In this document: piece after piece, positions 47,840 to 60,012 of the stretch
Position numbering within the stretch: the stretch's first letter is position 1
How the letters are laid out: every line of letters begins with the position of its first letter
NCBI GenBank assembly: GCA_025266875.1
Contig: JALLLT010000004.1
Location: forward strand, 1,364,001-1,428,000
Source: Fennellomyces sp. T-0311
Taxonomy: Eukaryota > Mucoromycota > Mucoromycetes > Mucorales > Lichtheimiaceae
Direction: 5' to 3'
DNA: 64,000 nucleotides
Position numbers and translations under genes: made by a program
Notes under the pieces: model-generated
Databases searched by the model: none
What the model saw: the letters and a program-made list of their open reading frames with translations, nothing else
Told to the model about the DNA's origin: nothing

Positions 47840-50800
47840 TTATGATGGCGGTGGAAAGGGAGGAATACGTGGGAGCAGTGGCCGAAATGGGGAAGCGCAT
47901 TGACGTTTGGAGCTATTTCCGTCGTCGTTCCGTGATCTTCTTGTTCTTTTCTTTTTCCGTAGCTGATATGAACTAGAAACTATAAGGGCACCATTGTATT
48001 GTACAAGGTCCCTGTTTTCAACAGATAGGCTTGTACCGTTATTGTTGCCAATTCTGGGCGATAAATTAGAAGCAGAGTTTGGTATATTGCATACACTAGA
48101 ACTTGAGCGAGAGCGTGATGTTGAACCGCGTGTCGATGCTGTTATGGCGGCGGATAAGCTCGGCAAAGGAGAAATTACTGCTGTTGGCGAAGGAACAAGT
48201 GGAAGTAGTGGCCTTAGGTGTCGAAGAGGTAGTGTTGCTAGTGACGATACAGACGAAGGGCGCGGTATGGCATATACTGACTCTGATTGTGCAGGTGTAC
48301 TGGTATAGGACTGTAAAACATGCTCGTCATTAGAAACCTGGGCCATATTTGAAGTTATTGACAGTGGTGCCGGATTTTGAGCGGGTAAAACAGGTAAGGC
48401 AAGGCTGGGAGACTGCAGATGTTCACGCATAGTCTGACAGACAAAATTGCTATTTTCGATAGTTTCATATGTGATCCGACGTGTATCCCAACAAGGCTTG
48501 TAAAATGCTTGGAGCTGCTCCGGTGACTTATAATAGATGTTGGCTGTCCTGGGGTTGATGTTCACATTATCATTCCATTCACAGCACATTGTCTCCCAGA
48601 ACTGAAGTGTTTTCGGTTGCTGACCATGTGCACAAATCTTGGTTGCGAATAATGAGAATTCGGCAGGGGTATGCACCGGTACTACTGTACATTCAACTGC
48701 TTGTTTAGTTGCTAGATAGCTGTATAGTGCGGACTTAGGATTGCTGGTAGAACCGGTAGAGATGCTTAATCTGGTGCTCGCGGCGATAAGAGCTTTTTTT
48801 GTAATTGTTGTGTCAGGATTAATTCGTGTTACTACGCGCATATGAAATTTGGTCGCGTCTTCTGGTGGGATTGCAGTGATACCAAAGGTCTCGCTTCCTG
48901 ACCTCAAGAGCATTCGTCCACTACCATTACCACTATGCATATGTGGTTCCAATATGTCCATTTGTAGCTCTAAGCGCAAGATATTGATCGATTCCGTTAA
49001 CCATGGATCATAGTGACCCTTATGAATACGTTGATATCTGTTTTGGGCTCCAACCTAGAAGGCATGTGAATTATAACGCTTTCAAAAAAGAGAATCACTG
49101 ATTAACTTACTCTCGTGTTATGGCGTAATCGATACTCAGCTAAAATGCAATATGTGAAGTGCGGGCCGGCGCCAAAAGAGGCGGATTTCCTGATAATGTT
49201 CATATGAACACCACCTTCAAGAGTATTTGTACCTCTGGTACATCGATAAAGTGGTAATTGATTGCGATCTCTGCCGGTCTCGAGTAGAAAGATATATTTG
49301 GTGGATCTGATACATGGCCGCACTTAATGGTGTTTAGGATGTTTTTTGCTTGTTCCCATGCTGTATCATCAAAAAGGGGGTGGTGGCTTTGCGCACAACG
49401 TAAATGACCAAATCCGTTAAATAAAAGTTCGACTTTGGCATGCAGTTCGTTTGGAGGAGGGATTATTCGCTTGACGCGACGAAGGATCCACGACGGATTG
49501 GTAGAAAACATATAGTCCCAGGTAAGGTTTTGCGTTCTCAAGTATGTTTCCACTCTGGATCGGTCATTCTGATCTGGAACAAAGATAGCATCCCGTAGGC
49601 GACGCGTAAACTCTTTAGCTATCAAAATGACTATGTTATTATTTAGTACAGCTACTATTGTACGGTTAACCTCATACCTAACCTATGACGTTTTGGTACT
49701 TTTATCTGGGCCATCAGATGAAATGGATTTTTAAGCACTCGTGTAGGTGTATAGATACTAGTACTGGCTTCTGTGTCGGTGCACATTGACATATGCGGTT
49801 CTTGTTCGCCTACTGAAGGATCATCGTCATCATCAGTGCTGAGTGTACTTTCATTTTCTTGTTGGGGACTGCGTATAGCTTCGACGATGCTTTCTTCTTG
49901 TGCTTCATTACTATTGATCAACGTCTGATATACCTTTAGTGACGCCCAAGCATCCAGCACAGCGTAATGGAGCTGAGAAACGAAAAGCACCGGTGCTTCC
50001 CAATCGCTTGACCGTACATCGTCATCTTTGTAGAGACTGGCACCAAGAACAGCGGCACATATGGTGGAAAGACTTGCGGATGCAGTATGAATATGTTTGC
50101 TTTTTTCTTTGCTAAACCGTCCCAATTCGATGACTGTTTCCTGGTTTGTTGTAATTCCGTAGTCTCTTTCAATTTTTCCAAGATCACCACAAATGTTCTG
50201 TCCAACTTTGACAACATAATCGCTCTGGAGAAGCTCAGCTAGCTTCTGCGGAACCAATCCGTACATATGTAATGGTAGAATTGTCACAGTGTCTTCAAAT
50301 GCGATTTGTACGATGGCGATCTTTCCTTGACTAGTCCTTGAATAATTCCATTCAGCGTCGAAACCGATTGTTATAGATGATCCGTCACGGGTGCGATTTA
50401 GAAGACTGTCGATATAGCAATTGGCATCAGCTACACATCCAATAAATCGTTTCGTAACATCGTCTGGGATAGTCAAATAACCAGGGTTACTGGGACGTGT
50501 GCCTTGTTCAAATTGATCTGTTGTTGCTTCTGGTGCTGTCGGTCTGAATCCACGCTTCAAAGATGGCATTGTTTCTTCCAAGAAGCTTTTGTCACCAACG
50601 ACATTATCCGTATAGAATATTTCTGGCTCTTTATGATTGTACATGTGGTACGATCGAAGCATTTCTTGCAAGGATGCTTTTAGATGGGATAGTTTTTTTG
50701 TGGGAACCAAGAGCTGTAGTCGAATTTCCTCATACTCGTTACACACGGTGTACACTGCATAAAAAGTCAGCTCGCCCCCAATTTTTGCCATGTGCTTGAT

Positions 50801-52163
50801 TATCTTGAACGTATGATCGCCTTTCAATATAATACCATCCAAGACCATCATCTCTTTATCAATCAATGGTCGAAGCTGATCAATAAGAGATGTGTAAACT
50901 AAGCGCAGATAGGTCGCAGAAGGAACGAATCCAGCATACCCTTTTGGGTCGTCGAAAGTCGAAAATGGGATATGGCTGACATTGGAGGCAAAGTTGTCCT
51001 GGATTTGTGGATTGCTTAAGCGAAAAGCAATAGTATTCAGGTAATCGAGCTCCAAACGGCTAAGTTTGAGTGTATGCAATTCGTACAGTAGATTGTGCAG
51101 GCGTTCGGGCCCGAGTGCGTTCTGGTAGCAAGGCCGCATCAAATCAAATAGCGCTTTTGATATCCCTGACTTGTGGGTCAGATATGCTGGAAAGATGGAC
51201 TGAATATGAAATGGTAAACTGCTGAGAATTTTCTCCTCGTGTGCGCTGAATGACTTTGGGCATTTTGAACATCGGTAGCGTTGAGATAATATATAGAAGC
51301 AGCTATAATCCTTGTTAAATTAACGATTATACACATGAAGGACAATCTTACCTGTCAATGTCAACCACGCGCCTTGCTGGTGGATCGGTGCTAAGACCGT
51401 CCTTATGGAGGATAGCGTTACAATGGGGGCAACATAACTTTTCTGGGACAAGAAGATTAGGGAGCCAAACAAAGATACGAGGATAATACAGTGCTGTAGG
51501 ATCGAGCGGTCGACCATCAAGACAATGAAACACAGGATCCGGCTCAATCCAAAGTTGTTTTTCTGGCGGTAATATTTCGCAATGCCTTTGATTTTCTCCT
51601 CTCGAACTTTTTTTAGGTACGACGCCACGACACCTTCATTATCAAGTGACTCCGGTCCATACCGATCAAGTTCTTCTTGTTCAGTCAGGGCTCCTGTATC
51701 TTGCATATCGGTCTCACAGTCATCATTGCGTTCATGCTCCTCGGCATTCTGGTTTCGATCACCGAGTTCAACTTCATGCATAAAATCACTGAGAGTTTGC
51801 ATGTCACTACTATGCGTTTGATCTTCATTCTAATATATTAACGCATTATTATTAACCATGTAACTACTTGCATAAATAAAATATCTGAGCTACCTCTACA
51901 CCGGAATCAAAAGGAGCATTGTCATTGTCGTTTTGAATGACATTGCTGATTGTATTGAATCGAGATTCTGCGGTGCCGGACGAAGTATTGCTATGCAACG
52001 TACTGCTAGGCGAAGCGTTGCTTGGAGACGTGTTGCTCTGCGAAGCGCTGCTAGACGCGCTGTTGCTACCTTTCCGGAGCCAGCGTAAGTCAATGCACTG
52101 TTGCCCGGGTAGTGTTTGCTTGGGTTTGCGACCAGGGGACTTTTTCACCATTTTTTTTGACAC
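47840..52163 (-). pseudogene. DUF6729 and 3'-5' exonuclease domain protein gene, with apparent frameshifts
   Basis: Six blocks joined on the minus strand: 52163-51894, 51829-51352, 51302-49678, 49618-49111, 49054-47840. It starts with an AT-hook-like KKSPGRKPKQ. Then come Ser/Asn-rich and acidic linkers and a DUF6729-like Cys-rich domain (WIEPDPVFHCLDG, YYPRIFVWLP, CCPHCNAILH, RYRCSKCPKSF). A DEDD exonuclease-like core follows (IGFDAEWNY, IAIVQIAFEDT, HYAVLDAWASL), then a long Ser/Pro-rich tail. Two one-base shifts are needed: near 51551-51553 (AACTTTGG, where NNF must join WIEPD) and near 49231-49238 (VDPE-like DVPE to GTNTLEGG). Family members occur in many copies in early-diverging fungi. 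If the shifts are consensus errors the gene is intact; otherwise it is newly broken. Function unknown. Confidence 0.7.
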
Positions 52164-52386
52164 ATCAAACAGTCAAGGGGCGCCTAGTATTTAAGCTTCT
52201 ACGGAATGGAGGCGCCACCAGATGATTGGCCCACTATCCTAAGTCTCTTATTGGCCCCACTAGGCATAAAGGAAACTAAGTATTGGCCAAATTCTGGGAT
52301 ATTTTATTGGCAGAGAGACCCCCGAGCTATTGTTGGCCCGCCGTCATTGCTCTTTTCCGCGCAAAACACGTCGACATCTTTTTTTC
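52164..52386. promoter_or_regulatory. Divergent promoter, DUF6729 gene / first TPR-F-box gene
   Basis: 223 bp between start codons; no strong motif noticed. Shared regulation is possible from the distance. Confidence 0.3.
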
Positions 52387-54491
52387 ATGGTGCTACCTTT
52401 TCCAAATTTTGCTTCGCTGAATTATCGATTCACAAACGTGGAAGTCGCCCTGAATGACGCCAACTATGAAGATGCCATCACGTTAGCTACAAGCGCGATC
52501 GATCATATGGTTCACACAATGAATTTTGCTCATTGCGCGCTCCTTGACAAGCGGGTTCAAGCAAGAATCATGAGAAAGGAATATAGTTCTGCCCTCGAAG
52601 ACGCGGAAAAAATGATCGAAATTTTGCCCATATCGGGAGCTGGATATCTTCGCGCAGGCGAAGTTTACGTGGGACTGTTATGCCCTGCTAAGGCCATCGA
52701 GATATATGATCGTGGCATCGAGAATGTTCCATTATTCGACCCACAGCACAAGCAGCTCCTTGAGAGTAAATCAGAGGCAGAGGGTCGCGATAAACGTATT
52801 GACTTGATTCATGCGCTTCCAACCAACATTTTATCGAATATCTTCCAACGACTACCGATCCCCACAAGAGCAACCTGCGCTCGGCTATCGAAAGAGTGGC
52901 GGAAGCAGGTCCTTGATGCTCCCGGATTATGGACTTCGGTCAATTGCCGTGACGACAGTAGCGCAAGAACTGTTGTCAATCTGAGCCGGCACATTGGCGC
53001 CAACATCAAACATTTGGCCCTCGCTGGAAAGACCGTTCCTCCAAACGTTATAGCAACACACCTTTCACTGATGGCGTGCGGAAATCTCAAAAATCTTCAA
53101 TTTTTGAGCATTGCAGGTGCGTCCAAGGATGGCAGTGGCTCGAATATATGACCAAATTGTTTACTATGATGCACGCTAAATCACTAGCTTTACCCGCGGA
53201 ACTTTTTGAATACGAAACCATATTACCCATCCTCAAGCGACTGGAGGATCTGCGACAACTCTCCATTGTACTGGCTGACGATCCATCACAGAAAATTCAG
53301 GTCGTGACACTGGCCGAAATTCTTAAAAGTTCCCCGAGGCTGACGGACCTAAAGTACTTTTCGAATTGCCCGCTGAACGAGCGTGTTGGAGACTTGGAGA
53401 GCCTCACTCCACATTATCCGCTGATCAACTTGGAGCTCAAGCATGTATCGATCGAATTCAACACACTGCGTTTACTGCTACCGAAATGTCCATCAATCCG
53501 GCGCCTTACTCTGGTGGGTTGCGATTCGAAAGCAATACCTGTGATTGATGATTTCTGCCCCAACCTCGAGATATTCGGCTATAACAAATCCACAGTCCCA
53601 GAGCTCTCTGACGCTGAACGAAGAAGCAATCCCAAAGGGTTACGGACGGTCTGGTTTCCTCTGAACGGAGTGTTCGAATCCCCTGATGTATTCATCTCGC
53701 TGCTGTACAAACACATGGAGACAGTGGAAGATCTAGAAGTCAAGTTCAGCGATCTAGCCGATTCGAAAGATATAGAGTGTCTGAACCAAAAGTATCTCGA
53801 CTTCAAGTTATCCAAGCTTAAGCGATTGACGACCTGGTTCCATTCGGACGCCATGAGAGTTCTTCTACCGGGAGTAGCTGGGTGTACTACTCTTACGGAC
53901 CTCACCATTAAGAGTGTGGGCGACTACAAGTACATGGTGGAAGCGTTACTTACGTTACCGCATCTAAAGCACTTACGCATTGAAGATCGAATCACTGTGA
54001 AGCACACCATGTCCCTACGTCGTCTTTTCCGGGAATATCGATCAATGAAGTACGGCCTGGAGCGCCTTGAGCTCCGTCGTTCCTGTTCTGTGGACGATGT
54101 GGTTCTTGACTCCATACTTGACCTGCCAAATCTGAAGGAAGTTGTAATAGTCGGGTGTCAGACTATTTCAATGGCTGGATTTGGCGATTTCGTGCATAAA
54201 CTACAGCGGAAGACTGGCCAGACCTTGGTTTCCATGGAGCTGACGGAGCTGGATAGTGTGAGGGATTGGAACATTCAACAACTTGCCTGCGTACCGAACT
54301 TGCGGTCCGTTGAGCTAAAGCGACTGAAGTGCATTACCAGTCAAGGAATAATCAAGCTAGCGTCTTTGATCTCACCCGGTGAAAGCTCCTTGAATCAGCT
54401 TACCGTAACTAAATGTTTTGATAGGCGAGAGGTTACAGACACTACGCTTCAAGAGTTAAAAATACCAGGATGTTCTTTTACTGTGACCTAA
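52387..54491 (+). CDS. TPR / F-box / LRR protein, copy 1
   Basis: Two exons (52387-53116 and 53188-54491), 677 residues. TPR-like helices (about 17-130, for example EVALNDANYEDAITLATSAI, GAGYLRAGEVYVGL) are followed by an F-box (about 140-185: LIHALPTNILSNIFQRLPI, CARLSKEWRKQV). LRR units then run to the end (LINLELKHVSIE, LTDLTIKSVG, LKEVVIVGCQTIS, LRSVELKRL). TPR/F-box/LRR proteins are candidate SCF substrate receptors. The intron is phase 1, at the start of the LRR region, and is kept in all three copies. The start was chosen as the first ATG in the open frame; weaker in-frame starts lie upstream. Confidence 0.82.
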
Positions 54492-54648
54492 AAGAATAAA
54501 GCTGCATTTTGGATTTACTTTGAAAAGCGGAGCTACAAATTGGTTTGGGCCCCCAAGTAGCTTTAACCCCGCCCATGATTGCCTGACAGCCCCGCAAGCG
54601 CGTGGCTCTTATCCCAGACAACAGACGCGGCTTGAGGGGAAGACCAAA

Positions 54649-56773
54649 ATGACTGTGTTAAACAATCCTACAATCGTTAAGCTTGATCAGTGCCTGACTG
54701 CAGCTGGTGAAGCCATCCACGAGGGCAGCTATGATAAGGCGATCGCACAGACCTCTGATGCATTGCAGGATTTGATTGTAGAATTGCAGGTTACGCTTCT
54801 CGACAAGCGATTACACGCGCGCGTCATGAAGGGCTTTTTGGCAGAAGCGTTAGTAGACGCGAAAAAGATGATGGAGCTCGCACCCACCACGTCTTTGGGA
54901 TATCTTCGCGCTGGGGACATATACACGCGACTGGAGAACCATGCTGCTGCTGAGGCAACATACAAAAGGGCTATGAACAAAGTATCGCCGTGGGATCCGC
55001 ACCATAACGACATTAGCCTTTTAAGAAAGGAAGCAGAGGTCCGCCTCCAAGGTGCCGTTGGTGTCGACTTCGTTAAGTTACTCCCGAAGGCCATCGTTAG
55101 CAATATATTCGAGCGAGTGAGCGTGCCCGGAAGACTGCAGTGCATCGGCGCATCTCCCCTTTGGCAAGCGCACATCAACCAGAACGAAAACCTTTGGCGC
55201 ATTCTATACTGTTTGGATGAAAAGACATCCGAAATGGTCTCCAGTCTGATTCCGCGTATCGGCGTCCATGTTGAAGAGCTGTATATGGCCATCAGGAGCA
55301 AGGAGGCCAACCAAATCTACCGCGGTTTCATCTTTAGCTTGCACGAAGGCATGTTTCCAAGACTGACAACATTGGAGATTGACGGTAAGCAAAGTATTCG
55401 CTGCTGGGATGGGCTACTAAAGGTATGTCTGTCTATCAGACGTTTCTCCTGAGCTCTTTGGTACAAGACACGGGAAAAACATACTATCAGTGGTTGGCAG
55501 GAAGCTCAAACGCTTCTCTATAACCTATGCAAAAGACGAGGATTTAACGAACGTTATGCATGTGGCGTCAGTGCTCGATCTATGCCCCTACCTCCAGCAT
55601 CTCAAGTATGCTGCATCCTGTGATTTCCAAAGCTGCTTAGGCAATATCGATCCCGACAAAGGGCACCCGCTTCTTTCACTGGACGTCGATTGCTCAACTA
55701 TCAACTCAAGGAGCCTAACTCCTGTATTAATGAAGTGCGCGCGTATCCGGCGTTTGATTGTGGTTGGCGCTGACCTGCCAACAATTGATACGATTAACCA
55801 ATACTGTTCTAACCTTATACTGCTTGGATTCGATACCTCGACCGTTCCACAGCTGACGGAGGAGCAGTGCACAGTGCGACCTAACGGGCTGCGAACGTTG
55901 CGGACGCCACTTTACAAGGTATATGGTGCCGACACATGGATGCCATTGATCAAGAGTCACCAGAGCACCATGGAACACCTGGCAGTCAAGTTCCACTACG
56001 ATTCCAGAGACCCCAAGAAGGACGTGCGGAAGTACAAGGGTCTTCGTTTCCAGAAGCTGCAGTCCCTCGCAAGCAGCTTTTTCATAAACGCTCAAGAAAT
56101 ATTTCTGCCAGCAATTAAAAACCTGGATACGATCACCGAGTTAAGTGTCACCTGCTCGAGCAACTGGCAGGAGCTCGTGGATGCTATCCTCGGTCTGAGA
56201 AACTTGAGGCGCCTGATCATCGCCGATACACCAAAGCAGAGGCGCAACTACTCGTCAGAATTAGTCCAACTCTTCCGGGGCTGGCATCAGTCGAACGATG
56301 AAAGACGATCGTTGGAGCACGTTGAAATTCGACACTGCACTTTCGTTGCTGACGAGGTTCTTCTCCACCTGGCTGCCATCTCAACACTCAAGGAGGTGGT
56401 CTTGAATAATTGCATAAGCCATACCGCGTACGGTCTTCAGAGCTTTTTGAAGAAGTTAAAGGAGCACAAGCACATTATGTCGGTGGTACTGGTGGATATG
56501 GTGATGCTGGAAGATTCGGCGCTACGTATACTTGGAGAAATCGATCGGCTTCGGTCAATCGAGTTGAAGAGCTGTGACAAGATCACTGATACTGGTGTCC
56601 AAGATATGGCGGCAGCGATTGCGGAAACAAGGGACTGTATGGAGAAACTCATTGTGCACAAGTGTCCCCGTGTCAGTTGGAAAGGAACTCAGACCATCGC
56701 TGAGACTTTCTCAAATTATCGCTTTATTTCTAGCTACAAAAAAAGTACCATCAAGAGCCTGGCGGATCATTAG
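54649..56773 (+). CDS. TPR / F-box / LRR protein, copy 2
   Basis: Two exons (54649-55384 and 55440-56773), 689 residues. TPR-like region (about 11-130: KLDQCLTAAGEAIHEGSYDK, SLGYLRAGDIYTRL), F-box (about 139-188: VDFVKLLPKAIVSNIFERV) and LRR tail (LISLDVDCS-like units, LRRLIIADT, LKEVVLNNC). The phase-1 intron donor (GAC G/GTAAGC) joins DVSPELFG, matching copy 1 (AALPAELFEYE). It lies 158 bp after copy 1 and shares its order throughout. Candidate SCF receptor. The LP pair of the F-box is kept. Confidence 0.82.
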
Positions 56774-56976
56774 GCCCGGACGTTTTTTCTGTACCAATGT
56801 ATGGCTTACTGTGCATATAATAAAAATTCAGTATTGGACGTCGGCCTGGTCTGATGCGAGGAGGGCAGGATACAAGCTCGGCTTGCTTCCCAAACAGCCA
56901 GTCATCGGTCCTAAAGTGACGGGAAATTCACGCCTGTGTATGGCTCACTTTCTTCCTTCAACTCCCCTGTGTCAGA

Positions 56977-59032
56977 ATGACCCCTTCAGTCACCCCCGAT
57001 CTTGACACTTCCACCGCCTCCGATAGCAATGGTAGAAGCACCATTAGCAATGACGATGCCCAGGATCTCGAACTTTTGGACAAGCAAGCCGAGGCGCACT
57101 TTATGAAAGCCCAGTTCGATTTGGCGTTCCAAAATACGGAGCGTATGCTTGAACTTGCCCCAGCGTCGGCCCTTGGGTACCTTCGGATGGGAGACCTCTA
57201 CTCCCAGCAAGGCAGGCAGCGTGCCGCCATAGGCGTGTACAGGCGAGGGCTTGAATGCGTGTCACGAAATGATCCACGGCGCTCTGAACTGGAAAAGCGC
57301 AGAAAGCTAGCCAGCGACCAAAAACGAAAACGCGTTGACTTTTTCCATGTCCTCACTGACGACATCATCTTTGGTATCCTCACTTACTTGACGATACGCA
57401 CAAGGTCCATCTGCGCCGAGGTCTCGACGGTTTGGCGAGGGCGCATAGTGTCGTACTCTGAACTGTGGCGCGTGCTCAACTATTCCGGTAACGCAAGATC
57501 GACCAAAGTTTGCACTCTGATCCCTTATATTGCATCTCGTATTGAAGAGCTTAACATGCCAATCAAGAGCTACGACGACTTGAGTACCTGTTTGAAGTAC
57601 TTAGGCTACATGAAGGCGGGGCTGTTCGAGAACCTCCAATCTTTGACTGTTTCTGGTACGGTGAAGTGGGCAGTAAGCAGGAGAGATAAGTTTGCTAAGC
57701 CCGATGGATTGACTAGACGTGCTGGCTTCGCATTTTGAATGCCAACACGTAATACCGGCATTGGACCAATTGAGAGGCACGCTGCGCCGCCTTTCTGTCA
57801 CAGTCAATGGTGTTTCGGATCCTAATACAATTACGACTGTGGCAGCCATCCTCTCCAGCTGTCCCAACCTAACCGACCTCACGTACTGCACGCGGTATCC
57901 GATGCACACATGCGCAGGGGATTTTTCTAAACTCGATATGAAGCACCCACTTATTGCGCTGAGTCTCCAGCCAGCATTGGTGGATGGATACAACCTGGAG
58001 CCCCTGTTACAAAAGTGCCCTTCCATACGACGCCTCGTCATCAAGCCAGCGAGACCAGCCGCACTAGATCGAGTCCTTCGTCTTTGTCCCGAATTGGAAA
58101 TACTTGGGTACAACGCGCGAACCGTGCCTGAGCTTTCGGAAGAAGAACGGAAAACAAAGCCAGCGGGATTGCGGTCGCTACGGATGCCATTGTTTAAGAG
58201 ACCATTCGACTACGCGAACATCTTTCCACTACTTTACAAAAACAAGGAGACACTGGAAGACCTGCAAGCAAACTGGATCATTGGCACAGGCCGTATCAAG
58301 TGGGGACTTCTCCGATTTCAGCACACGGATTTCAGCTTCAGGAAACTACGCAAGCTGAATGTTTGGTTCGGCCGAGGAACAGATGACATACAGCAGCTGT
58401 TCTGGCGAGCAATACGCGGATGCGCAACGCTTAGCGATATTGACGTTAAAGGCGCGCTCTTGTTTCCATTCGTGAATATGGCCATTGGTTTACCGTGCCT
58501 GAAAAGCCTGCGTGTTGAAGCGGGGAAAGGTCCAAATCTGCAAGAACGGTATTCAGATCTGGCACCACTGTTCAATGCCTCTTTGGAGCGCTTTCTGGAA
58601 CAAGTTCAGCTTCAGGATACCGATGCTGTTACGGATGGAGCGCTTACCGCCTTGGCTGCAGTCCCAACGCTCAAGGAAATCACTTTGATCAATTGCACAA
58701 CTGTTACTGAAAAGGGTCTGGGAAGATTTTTCCAGGCACTTGGTAAGCACAAGAACCTGGCTTATTTGGAGCTGGCGTTCATGGATTGTGCGGAGGATCG
58801 CACAATATGGATGCTGGCGACAATCCCAAACTTACGAGTCATCAAACTGAAGCAACTACTGAATATTACGGATTACGGTGTCCTTGATATGGCAAAACTG
58901 ATCGCTGAGCGCAAATCGCCTCTGCAGAAGCTCGAAGTACGTGGTTGCCCTGGAATTTCACAAGCTGGATTCGACAAGGTCAAGAATGATATTCTAGCTC
59001 ATGCTACATGTGCTCTACTGAAGTCAGCCTAG
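56977..59032 (+). CDS. TPR / F-box / LRR protein, copy 3
   Basis: Two exons (56977-57655 and 57717-59032), 664 residues. An S/T-rich N-terminus precedes the TPR-like region (about 35-115: ALGYLRMGDLYSQQ). The F-box-like region (about 120-168) reads VDFFHVLTDDIIFGILTYL, so the usual LP pair that binds Skp1 is LT here. The LRR tail is long (LKSLRVEAG, LKEITLINCTTVT, LRVIKLKQL). The same phase-1 intron is present. It completes a head-to-tail tandem trio in which this copy may have a weakened SCF link, inferred from the LP to LT change. Confidence 0.8.
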
Positions 59033-60012
59033 TAAACTCTATATACACAGCTACATACGTCCTGATACGTAGTAGTGCATTTTTTTTCACGTGAACCTTG
59101 ATGACATTATGTAGCGTGAATCTTTGTCGGTGCAACGGCCATCATCGCTCAAACAGGTTATGTTTCCTAAATAATGGCTCATGTAGAATCTTTTTTTAGG
59201 ACTTTTTAGATAGGCGAGTGGCCGAATTTAGGATAAAAACGCTGTTTCTGGGGCGACGCTGCTATTAAAGAGGCAGTTGCAAAAACAATAACAGCGGTAG
59301 TTCGAATGGAAACGTACTGTGTTTGACTTGCGTGTGCTTTCCATGGGCCGCAATCCGAGAAGCGTGAGTCGATAGTCTTGTTTTAGAAGAGGAATATTCA
59401 GCTCAGTACGTAGCGTATCTTGACGTATTGGCAGGACGTAATGTATCTTATCAAGTGACAAAGTGAAACACAAACACGATGGATTCCAGTTACGGAAAAA
59501 TGGCAATGATGCTTTTGGGGGTGATGAGGTGATGGTTCTAGTTAATCTGGTGTGCGATCACATTGGTCGAATTCTATGATGCAATGGCTGTAGGCATACT
59601 TCAGCGGAAACTGTGTGCTGATGGCCTGGCCGCTGTCATGGCTCGCAAGTCCGGCCATCGAAAAAGAAAATATTCTCGTTCGTGTTTAACCTTGCAACCT
59701 CTACTATCCCGTGACCTATCTGCGTAGCCGCGACAATGGCCGCTCTGAAACCTCGGCAGCAGCATGTTATGCCATAGCAACTGACTTTTTTTTAGCAAAA
59801 GACACACAGCTGCGTTTGACAACACCGAATTAGGCAGCAGCCACCAAGCTCAGACGAAAGTTCCTTGGCATTAGACAATTTGGATACCGATTGCTTATAT
59901 GATCGAGGTCCCCCGAGCAGCTATATTTGGACAGTGTTCCAAAAACTGTGGTCAGGGCAGGTGAGCACAAAAAGAACTCTCTTTTCTTTCCTTTAACTTT
60001 TAATGCTGCAAA
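59033..60012. other. Intergenic region, nothing recognised
   Basis: About 1 kb between the tandem F-box cluster and the tail-anchored protein gene. Short frames on both strands only. Confidence 0.55.

Noticed and set aside
51540..51600. Explaining the DUF6729 frame change by an A-run slip near the KKVREE segment
   Set aside because: A single missing T at AACTTTGG keeps both KKVREEKIKGIAKYYRQKNN and WIEPDPVF in one frame and fits the family better.
55385..55490. Acceptor at 55490 for the intron of TPR/F-box copy 2
   Set aside because: The acceptor at 55439 keeps phase and recovers DVSPELFG, which parallels copy 1; the later acceptor loses it.
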